Part shown: piece by piece, positions 56,747 to 64,000 of the stretch | How positions within the stretch are numbered: position 1 is the stretch's first letter | Layout of the letters: each line of letters opens with the position of its first letter | Assembly (NCBI GenBank): GCA_030374765.1 | Contig: JARGXX010000079.1 | Span: 1,116,001-1,180,000, forward strand | Source: Agarophyton chilense | Taxonomy: Eukaryota > Rhodophyta > Florideophyceae > Gracilariales > Gracilariaceae | DNA: 64,000 bases | Direction of reading: 5' to 3' | Made by a program: the position numbers and the translations under genes | The notes under the pieces: generated by a model | Seen by the model: the letters and a program-made list of their open reading frames with translations, nothing else | What the model was told of the DNA's origin: nothing | Databases searched by the model: none

Positions 56747-57045
56747 GCCGCCCGTTCGCAGGCGACAAAACTCTTGTTCAGGGAGTCGTTCCACACAGCA
56801 TTTTCAGAAGAGTTACATAAATCGAAGCCACACGAAAACAAACGGTCGTGGCGACGAAGCGGGGTCGGTCGTGTGACATTCCGAAAGCATGATTTCTCAA
56901 AAGAAACAAGACGCGATGGGGTGCTGTGAGACACACAAGTGTTGAGACGTGAGGTTCATGGCACTTTGGGCAGACGATAATGCACCCCAAACTGGCATGC
57001 CTGCGTTGGGACGCGAGAGTATCGACTCGCGTTGTCACGTGCGCA

Positions 57046-58242
57046 TCAAGATATGTGCGACAAATTTGTAGGTCTTCCAGAGTTGTCGGGTAAGAGGGCG
57101 GTTGTTTCGGTGGCACCCGCCTCAGGGTCGCGACTGGGTGCATGGTGTTGCTGGTCGTCTTCACTGGCGAACGAATCCATGTCCGCATAGGGAATGGAAT
57201 CGACTTGGTCACGAAGGTTCTCTGACAGCACGGTTCGCACTGCGAGGTCGGCATTTTCCAGAAAACAACGCGGCACTCTGTGCAAAAACCAGTTGTTGCG
57301 CACTTGTTGCAGAAAAGAATCGCTGTTCGAAACAAGCTGCTGGTCGTATTCGGACTCGCTTCCATTGAAGTAAATCTGACGGAGACAGAGATAGGTGTGC
57401 TGGACATTGAACAATGATAAATTAGCGAGAAACTGAACAAAGCCAACGCAGATGGAGATGGTTTGTTCGAGGAAGAACCAAATAAAAGTGACGGAGAAGA
57501 TGACAAGGTTGAGAGCAATAATAGCAGCGGCCGGAAGAATTAGCGCAATAGTTAGAACGATGAGAAGAAATGCGAGGGTTTGGAAAAGGTTGGCACCCAG
57601 TAAGGAGTACTGCATGCGGCTCGGGACGAGTCGTATGTACAAGGACGCGGCGAATGCTATCAAAATGAAGATAGTTGCAACACCACCCGCAAACGAAGAA
57701 CGATGCGGCGAAAAGATGTTGCCATCAGCGACAATGGCCGCAACATAAACAAGCAGCGAAAGAAAACCAATCTTCATCATAACGACAAACTTGATGCGAT
57801 GTTGATACTCACGCAACCACAGCGCGTCCGATGGATCCTCCACGCCATAAGCACAGGGTACTGTAGCGTTGGCGCACTGCGATGGGGACGCACAAGCGTG
57901 CAAGGCCACGAGCCAGCGCGTCTCGACGGGGGTGAGAGGTGAAGCGTGGGAAGCACGGGCAAAGACGAGAGGATGGACGCGCGGAACAGTGTCACTGACG
58001 ACGGCGATGCGCCAGGCACAGGCTTCGGCTTCGGCGATGGTGGGGGTGGCGGCGAAATGACACAAGGAGTGGTTGTGTGTGACGCGCGCCACGCGGCAAG
58101 TGGTGGCGCGCATGCCGGGGGGGGGGGGATGGTGCGAGTGCGACTCGAGTAGCACGCACAGGACGGCTAGCACGACGGCGGCGGCGAGGGAGCGCGCGGC
58201 GGCGAGGGAGCGCGCGGTGGCGGAGACGCGCAGGGCGCGCAT
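57046..58242 (-). CDS. Multi-pass membrane protein with signal peptide, unknown family (398 aa)
   Basis: I choose ATG 58242 (MRALRVSATARS) because it gives a normal signal peptide (SLAAAVVLAVLCVLL). The longer frame would add 67 residues of Ser-Glu/Arg-Glu dipeptides from a microsatellite. A luminal or extracellular domain of about 130 residues follows (several Cys and His). Then come about five membrane helices (MMKIGFLSLLVYVAAIVA; GGVATIFILIAFAASLYI; LFQTLAFLLIVLTIALIL; AAAIIALNLVIFSVTFIW; ISICVGFVQFLANLSLF), and a cytosolic tail with a di-leucine-type ETTALLP. It lies head-to-tail with the previous membrane gene. No family assigned. Confidence 0.6.
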   Translation of the reverse strand: MRALRVSATARSLAAARSLAAAVVLAVLCVLLESHSHHPPPPGMRATTCRVARVTHNHSLCHFAATPTIAEAEACAWRIAVVSDTVPRVHPLVFARASHASPLTPVETRWLVALHACASPSQCANATVPCAYGVEDPSDALWLREYQHRIKFVVMMKIGFLSLLVYVAAIVADGNIFSPHRSSFAGGVATIFILIAFAASLYIRLVPSRMQYSLLGANLFQTLAFLLIVLTIALILPAAAIIALNLVIFSVTFIWFFLEQTISICVGFVQFLANLSLFNVQHTYLCLRQIYFNGSESEYDQQLVSNSDSFLQQVRNNWFLHRVPRCFLENADLAVRTVLSENLRDQVDSIPYADMDSFASEDDQQHHAPSRDPEAGATETTALLPDNSGRPTNLSHIS

Positions 58243-58308
58243 GTCTTGACGCCGCGCCGCACGCATCGCTGTCGACTCTGTTTTGTGTTTCGTCTCTTCC
58301 GCTGCCGT

Positions 58309-58354
<46 letters not shown>

Positions 58355-58412
58355 TCTCTCTCGCTCTCGCTCTCGCTCTCGCTCTCGCTCTCGCTCTCGC
58401 TCTCGCTCTCGG
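58309..58412 (+). repeat. CT / CTCTCG microsatellite
   Basis: About 100 bases of CT dinucleotides grading into TCTCGC hexamers, directly upstream of the membrane-protein start at 58242 and probably in its 5' UTR. Confidence 0.95.
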
Positions 58413-58449
58413 CTGCGTAAGCTACTCTAGCTAGTAACGACAACGGCGA

Positions 58450-59110
58450 GGCAACGACGGGCGGCGACAGAGCGCAGGGCGCAGCTGGACAGCGAGCGTC
58501 TCACACACGCACGGCCACAGTGCAAGGCACGTAGCCCACTGTACCGAGTACAGCATGAACGGTAGATACGAAGCGTAATATCTGCGGTCACGTGCCACAC
58601 GCACACAGCGCCCCATCACCGCCGTCGCCACCGCCCCTCCCCTCTGACGCCACCACTCTCAACCGACGTGTTCCGCCCCCAACCGTCGCCTTCACACGTA
58701 TCGAAACGAGCGTGCTCCTCCTACACTTCCCGCCCCCGCACCACACAGCACTGTCCCCTCCCCCACCCCCGCTACGCGCGTGTCGCCAGCTTGCCTGCTT
58801 CCTCTCTCTAAGCAAGCTAAGCAAGCGCTCCTTCCACCTACACTATTATAGCCTTATCCTCAATATTCTCTCTATCCCTCCTTCCTTCGCCCACGCACTT
58901 CAGTCTTTCTTTCATGATATTCTTGAATACCACGTAACATTATATCCTCGAAAAACGGCCGCCGTGCACGTGCTCATCGCCTCCAACGCGTGTTTATCCA
59001 TCCATGCTGTACAGGCGTTCTCTCTAACGTGTTCAACCCGTCCGTACGTAGTGTAGTAGTAATCAGCTATTTAGGTTTGTGTGTGTGTGTTAGATTCTGG
59101 ACCCTCCCCC
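58450..59110. other. Intergenic, no gene recognised
   Basis: Pyrimidine- and GC-rich DNA between the membrane-protein start and the MAP kinase stop. The frames here are low-complexity (Pro/Ser/Arg) and are not called. Confidence 0.4.
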
Positions 59111-59113
59111 ATG

Positions 59114-60490
59114 TCAGTCCTCCATCGCCTGCTGCGCCTGGTTCGCAAAACTGCTCGCATGCTGTGCCGGCGCCCCGCCCACTTTCGCCAGTTCGGCCTC
59201 GCCCAACGTCGTGCTTCTGTAGTCCTGCCTCGCTGTCTGTTCGCTATTAATCACCGCTGACACGTCCGTCGATATCGTGCGCCGCGTCAACGAATATTCT
59301 TCCATGTCCTGTCGAAATTGCCCCGCCTGGCTTGGCAACATTGACACCCTTGCGCACCGGTCGCGCCCAATCAATAGTTCATCCCGTGCCTCCGGGTGGT
59401 ACGCCAAGATTTCCTTGATGAACTCCATTCTCATCTCCTCCGCGCTCAGTCGCACACGTTCAAACGCAAATTCACGTTCATCCAGAGGGTCCGTCGTTTC
59501 GCCCAACCCAAGAAACTTGAACTCATTAAAGTACGCCAAAGAAAGCGCTTCCGACGCAGTTATTCTCTCGTCCGGATCAAACGCCAACAGTCGCTGCAAC
59601 AGATTAATCGCTCCAGGGTCTGCGTCTCTGTAGATGGCAGACAACGATGCGGGCGGTTTGCTCGGAAGGCGTCCCAGAGCTTGCGCAAGACGTTGGTCGC
59701 CGATGCGGTCAATCACTGCCTGCGACGGTTTTCCAGTCACGTTGAGTATCAACTCAAACTGGTGCTGAGCGTTGAGCCCGGGGAAAAGCGGCTTGCCGCG
59801 GCCGAGAATTTCAGCAAAGATACACCCAACCGACCACATGTCAATGGCGGTGGAATACTTGGTAGAATGAGCCAAGATTAACTCGGGCGCCCTATACCAG
59901 CGCGTGGCCACATAGTCAGTCCAGAACAGCACATCCTCACTTCTCTGGAACGCAGCCCTGGCCAGACCAAAGTCACACACTCTGAGCTGGCAATTGGCGT
60001 CGACAAGGATGTTATTGGGGTTTAGATCGCGGTGAAAGACGCGGGCCGAATGTAGAAAGTTAACAGCTCGCAGCAGTTGAAACATGACGTATTTGACATG
60101 CTTGGGACTGAGCTTAGTCTTGCTGCGCAGCAAACGGCCAAGATCAGTGGGCATGAGCTCAAACACCACAAACACATCGTTGAAACTGTCACGCTGTCCG
60201 GGAATGAGCACGTCTTTGACAGAGATGATGTTCTCATGCTTGTGCAGAAAGCGCAGAAACTTGAGCTCGCGCAGGATTCGGGTGGCCATGCCGGAGGAGT
60301 CAAGCACGCTCTTGATGCGCTTGACGGCCACACGCTCCCTCTTGACCTGGTCGAAGGCGGCAACCACGACACCGTACGCACCCTCGCCGACGACCTTGTC
60401 GACGATGTAGCGCGATGACTGGACGGAGGGCGTGAAGAAGCTGCGCAAGATGGACTCGCGACGAGCGCGCCGGTCGCGCGTAGAGGACAT
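59114..60490 (-). CDS. MAP kinase, TDY type
   Basis: 458 residues from ATG 60490. Kinase domain about residues 25-320: glycine loop GEGAYGVVVAAFD, VAIK-type lysine in VAVKRIKSV, catalytic loop HRDLNPNNIL, DFG in VCDFGLARA, activation segment TDYVATRWYRAPE with the TDY phosphorylation motif, then VGCIFAEIL and the CMGC insert region. The C-terminal extension of about 120 residues has no clear domain. MAP kinases relay phosphorylation signals from MAP2Ks in the cytosol and nucleus. The TDY motif is typical of plant and algal group D-like and MAPK15-like kinases. The catalytic-loop lysine (HRDLKP in nearly all Ser/Thr kinases) is Asn here. The divergent start region (60491-61144) is shared with the next gene. 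Confidence 0.93.
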   Translation of the reverse strand: MSSTRDRRARRESILRSFFTPSVQSSRYIVDKVVGEGAYGVVVAAFDQVKRERVAVKRIKSVLDSSGMATRILRELKFLRFLHKHENIISVKDVLIPGQRDSFNDVFVVFELMPTDLGRLLRSKTKLSPKHVKYVMFQLLRAVNFLHSARVFHRDLNPNNILVDANCQLRVCDFGLARAAFQRSEDVLFWTDYVATRWYRAPELILAHSTKYSTAIDMWSVGCIFAEILGRGKPLFPGLNAQHQFELILNVTGKPSQAVIDRIGDQRLAQALGRLPSKPPASLSAIYRDADPGAINLLQRLLAFDPDERITASEALSLAYFNEFKFLGLGETTDPLDEREFAFERVRLSAEEMRMEFIKEILAYHPEARDELLIGRDRCARVSMLPSQAGQFRQDMEEYSLTRRTISTDVSAVINSEQTARQDYRSTTLGEAELAKVGGAPAQHASSFANQAQQAMED

Positions 60491-61144
60491 GACGGCGGGA
60501 GGAGGAGGGGAAACGGGGGTGGGGGATAGGGGGGGGAGGGGGGAGGGGGACGAGAGATGCACGGGAAGAAAGCGTAAGCTAGAGAAACGGGGCGGGAGAT
60601 AAATAGCGGTAAGGCGGGCGTGGTGGACGCCGACGGAAGGTTGGGGAAGGGGAGGGGGAACAGAGGTGTGGGGAGAACTGTGCACTAAAGGCCGTGAAGA
60701 GGGGCGCGAGTGGCACACGCTGTGACGGTGTGCAAGGCGATGAGGTCTTACCGGTGGGGGTGGGGGGGGGGGGGGGGGGCGACGAGGACTCGCCGCGCTG
60801 TACGGCAGGCGTACACGTGGGCGGTGGCCAACGAAGGCACGCGCCACCGCTGCCGTAGCAACGCGATTCTGCTCATGCCATGCCGTGACGCGCCGCCTTC
60901 GCGAGGAGCGTCACCGTGTCACGACTGTCAGCGAAAAACCAAGTTTCTCTTCGGCGGCCGCCGCTTCCCACCGCCGCGTCGGCTGGGCTGCTTCCCCCCC
61001 ACCCCCCCCTCGCCCCCCTCTCTTGCTTCTATCGACCTTCTCCCCCTTCCCCCTCCCCGTCCGAAGGTCGCGCGTTGCGTCGCCGCCTGCCCCTGCCCCC
61101 GCCCCCGCCCCCGCCACCCACGCCGCCTCCCCGACGCGACGGCC
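60491..61144. promoter_or_regulatory. Divergent promoter region between MAP kinase and chorein-domain genes
   Basis: 654 bases separate the two start codons. Very GC-rich, with polypurine runs and a G tract of about 18 at 60760-60779. No TATA box or recognised site. The plus-strand frame is open upstream of the chorein ATG, but its composition here is low-complexity. Confidence 0.45.
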
Positions 61145-63634
61145 ATGCTGCAGAATACCCTCTCCGCGCTGCTGCAGTCCGTCGCCAGTCGTTACGCAGA
61201 GCTCTCTCCGTCTGACGTCGGCATCGGGCTGCGCGGCGGCCGCCTCGTCGTCGACGACGTCCAGCTCCGCGCAGATACCTTCAATGGCCCCCACATCCCC
61301 TTCCACGTCCTCGAGGGCCGCGCCGGTCGCCTGCGCGTCAACGTCCCGTGGTCCGCCCTCACCGACGCCCCTGTCCAGCTCTACCTCGAGAACGTCCATC
61401 TCATCGCCGGTCCCAAGCACAGCTATCCAGACCCCGCCGCCCACCCCTCCAAGCGCTCTTCTAAACGCTCCTCTGCCTCCGCCCCGCACTGGCACCAGAC
61501 AAATGTCGGCCGCCTGCTCTTCAACGTTTCTGTCGAGATGTACGGCATCAAGGTCGAGTACCGCGACCCCCACTGCGTCGGTATCATCTCCGTTGCTTCG
61601 CTGCATGCCTACAGCGCCGGTCCCGAATGGCAGCGCCGCTTCGCGTCGCTCACCTCCGCCCTCGATCCGAACAGCCCCCACGCCACTGCAGTCACCATGC
61701 GCAAACTCGTGCGTCTCGGTGGCGTCCACTGGGTCATGATCCCTCGCACCAACAACGCTGCGGAGCAACCCAGCACCGATCCGCCACAAGCACCGCCCGC
61801 CTCTCCCAGGTACGAGCACAGGCGCATGGATCTGCAATCCTACGAAAGTCGCGCCCCGATTCTGGATGGCATACCCATCTCGGTCAAAGTGCTACTGCAC
61901 AGTGGCACCGCCCAGATTGACGACCAGTTTATCCCGGGATTGCATGCTGAAATTCATGTAGATATCGAAGACCCCAGCGTTAACCTCACTGCTCGTCAAA
62001 TCAAATGGATTGACAACATTGTCAAGGCCGGTTTTGGCTTGGGTGCCGTCAGCAACCACCCGCCTTCGAAGTCCCACCCTGCGCGTTCCGCAGTGCCCAC
62101 TCCCAAACGGCGAAGGCCCCAGCCACCTAGTGATACCAAGCAATCTTCTGCGCCGACGAGCGAAGGTATTAATGAGGATGACACTGATCGTTCTGAAGCG
62201 GAAGGTTCCGTAGGTGCCAATGAAGAGCTCTTAATCAGCTCACAACTGGAAAAAGAACTTGCGCATCAACTACGAAAATCACGCTCCAACTTTTCGGAAA
62301 ACTCCTCGAGAAAACATGAAGCTCAGTACGCAGAACAACCCCTGCAGGAACATGATGAGGACAGCCACGAAGAATACGAAGAAGATGATTTAATTATTGT
62401 ACAGGACCCCAACTCTTCAGAAGAGCATGATGCACCTCCGCAAAGAGGAGGACTGCGATCATTTTGGCAAGCGATTGTGAGTGAAAATGCTGATGATACC
62501 GTCGACGACGCGGCGATTGTTTTGGGCCTCGCCAATGGACACGCACCAGACGAAGAAGACACTGACACGACTCCAGAAGCAGAAGACGGTGTTGAGGCTG
62601 AACATCAGTTTGCTCGGGAAGCAGTCAACGCGGCCGCAGAAGCTGGCGGTCTGACACTTCAACTCGTCTTGCGCACACCTGACCACCAAGCTTGGCAAAA
62701 GGTCAAGAAATTAGAAGAGGAACTTGAAGAAGAGAAAAAACTAAGAACCAGCTTGGAAGACGCAGAAAGGATTTTGCGAGAATCCGAACAGCGTGTGCAG
62801 GACTCGGAAACTCTGGCGCAAAAATTGCGAGACAGAAATGAAGCGCTTGTCAAAGAACTTCAAGACCTTGAGCAGATGACTTCTCAAGCTGGGAAGAACA
62901 AGGATGCTATGATCCGCCAAATGGAGGCTGCCCTGGTCAAAGCAGAGAAAAATCTTCAGGCCATGTTGCAAGCCAAGTTCAAAAAGGATGCGAACAGTGC
63001 AATCACAAAGTCTATTCAAGTTAACACATATCAGGAAGAGGTAGATGTGAAACCAGTATTCAAAAAACAATCTAGTACACTTCAGGAAGGGGATGCCGAA
63101 AAACAAGTGCCTAAGAACCCGGAGAAAGCATCTGGTACTCAAAAAGTACCATCCTTGGGTTCTGGGGGGTCCGGCGATGATGGCGACCCAATGCAAAAGG
63201 AACATGTTCCGAAAATATTAGAGAACGGTGAACAAGAAAGCAAAGATTCTTTGGATCGGAGAGCGACCGATGTCGTTAACGAGCCTACTGAAAGGAACAC
63301 CAAGATTCCACCATCGGTATCAGGATACAAAGAAAAAGACCGAATAGCAGACATTGCGTCGCACGCGAACACAGCGACAAAGGGAAAGCAATCAGACGGT
63401 ACCAACGGTACTATTCTTAACACGAGCGCTTCCGCTCCAGTCGGTGGTCAAGAGCAAAGTCTCACAGAGGTTCAGTTGCACAATGATAGATATAGTCAAC
63501 TTTCTCTGGATGCACCATCTGTGTCAATTACAAAACTAATCGCAGACATGAGCACCAAGGTCGATGTTGTTGAATCTTCGCACAGCAAACACCTTGAAGC
63601 AACCATGTCTTCAGAAGGTCTAACTCTCATTTAG
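61145..63634 (+). CDS. Chorein-N domain protein (VPS13/BLTP-like N-terminus), 829 aa
   Basis: ATG 61145 is chosen because MLQNTLSALLQSVASRY begins the chorein domain at once. Residues 1-100 fit chorein-N: an amphipathic helix, LSPSDVGIGLRGGRLVVDDVQL, then LRVNVPWSAL and VQLYLENVHLI, as at the start of VPS13, ATG2 and other bridge-like lipid-transfer proteins. Residues to about 300 continue the beta-rich pattern. From about 320 on the protein is polar and disordered, with acidic stretches and a strong coiled coil around 520-610 (KKLEEELEEEKKLRTSLED). The rest of the long lipid-groove rod is missing, so it may tether or regulate at membrane contacts rather than transport bulk lipid. AATAAA follows the stop (63637). 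Confidence 0.75.
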   Translation: MLQNTLSALLQSVASRYAELSPSDVGIGLRGGRLVVDDVQLRADTFNGPHIPFHVLEGRAGRLRVNVPWSALTDAPVQLYLENVHLIAGPKHSYPDPAAHPSKRSSKRSSASAPHWHQTNVGRLLFNVSVEMYGIKVEYRDPHCVGIISVASLHAYSAGPEWQRRFASLTSALDPNSPHATAVTMRKLVRLGGVHWVMIPRTNNAAEQPSTDPPQAPPASPRYEHRRMDLQSYESRAPILDGIPISVKVLLHSGTAQIDDQFIPGLHAEIHVDIEDPSVNLTARQIKWIDNIVKAGFGLGAVSNHPPSKSHPARSAVPTPKRRRPQPPSDTKQSSAPTSEGINEDDTDRSEAEGSVGANEELLISSQLEKELAHQLRKSRSNFSENSSRKHEAQYAEQPLQEHDEDSHEEYEEDDLIIVQDPNSSEEHDAPPQRGGLRSFWQAIVSENADDTVDDAAIVLGLANGHAPDEEDTDTTPEAEDGVEAEHQFAREAVNAAAEAGGLTLQLVLRTPDHQAWQKVKKLEEELEEEKKLRTSLEDAERILRESEQRVQDSETLAQKLRDRNEALVKELQDLEQMTSQAGKNKDAMIRQMEAALVKAEKNLQAMLQAKFKKDANSAITKSIQVNTYQEEVDVKPVFKKQSSTLQEGDAEKQVPKNPEKASGTQKVPSLGSGGSGDDGDPMQKEHVPKILENGEQESKDSLDRRATDVVNEPTERNTKIPPSVSGYKEKDRIADIASHANTATKGKQSDGTNGTILNTSASAPVGGQEQSLTEVQLHNDRYSQLSLDAPSVSITKLIADMSTKVDVVESSHSKHLEATMSSEGLTLI

Positions 63635-63659
63635 GAATAAAAGTCTGTGTGATGTGAGC

Positions 63660-64000
63660 AATGTGATTCTGTACTTGCTGAGAACACAGGATAGTTCACT
63701 TAACATTAATTGAAAAAGTTTACGGAATGATCTAGAGGCGTCATGAAGAATAGCTTTTCTCTTTAACATCAATACGGTGCAAAGCGATCGGAGGCCTTTT
63801 AGGTACATGAAAGTTCCAGACTACCAAAGAATCTGTACCGGCATACGCGATGTTGAGTTGCCAACCAGAATCTACGACGTTAGGAATCAGTTCAATTGGA
63901 ATGGTACGGACGACGTTTATAAGTCACATTGTGCACGTCATCATCATCCATACACCTCCAAAACGCCGTCAGAACAGCTGTTCGTACTCTGTCCTTCGCC
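63660..64000. other. Window end, nothing recognised
   Basis: A short minus-strand frame (63620-63808) overlaps the presumed 3' UTR of the chorein gene. No gene called. Confidence 0.35.

Noticed and set aside
57046-58443. Longer N-terminus (67 extra residues) for the five-helix membrane protein
   Set aside because: The extension is Ser-Glu/Arg-Glu repeat encoded by a microsatellite and would hide a good signal peptide.
60911-61837. A 308-residue minus-strand ORF over the chorein gene
   Set aside because: Gly/Arg/Val-rich shadow of a conserved chorein domain in GC-rich DNA.

Overview
The window looks like nuclear DNA of an intron-poor photosynthetic eukaryote, most likely a red alga (a florideophyte such as Chondrus is my best guess). 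The reasons are long single-exon genes, a tandem-domain plastid co-chaperonin with a transit-like leader, a TDY-type MAP kinase, one short GT-AG intron in a host gene, and dense Ty3/gypsy and copia elements. This is inference; no sequence could be searched.

Layout. 1-2111: 5' half of a Ty1/copia gag-pol on the minus strand, running off the left edge. 3654-4766: broken Tc1/mariner transposon. 4886-16284: nearly whole Ty3/gypsy chromovirus (element A) with two LTRs and a GCACC target duplication; besides gag and pol it has a long ORF on the opposite strand next to the 3' LTR. 16290-18651: gene remnants containing a solo LTR (element C). 18652-48447: a second, heavily decayed chromovirus (element B), split in its RNase H region by an 18.7 kb DNA transposon at 24137-42842 (element D). 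48448-53560: small hypothetical genes and a second Tc1/mariner copy. 53572-63634: compact host gene block (CPN20 co-chaperonin, EMAPII-type tRNA-binding protein, two membrane proteins, TDY MAP kinase, chorein-domain protein).

The most unusual object is element D. Near-perfect 23-bp inverted ends, subterminal GCTAGTT repeats, a 2-bp duplication and a transposase with CACTA/Plavaka-like blocks place it near the EnSpm/CACTA superfamily. It carries two divergent gene groups either side of a 0.76 kb array of hairpin units built on the palindrome CTGTCGGCCGACAG. Leftward lies a protein with a ParB-like domain and a 2-oxoglutarate/Fe(II) oxygenase domain. Rightward lies a protein with a beta-class (DPPY) DNA methyltransferase fused to a SET domain. 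Two membrane or coiled-coil proteins and an intact ketopantoate-reductase-like gene are also on board. I read this as a decayed giant transposon carrying its own DNA- and chromatin-modifying set.

The second notable object is the antisense ORF of the chromoviruses. It is recognisable in both A and B, in the same place and orientation, with conserved aromatic-rich blocks and no family I recognise.
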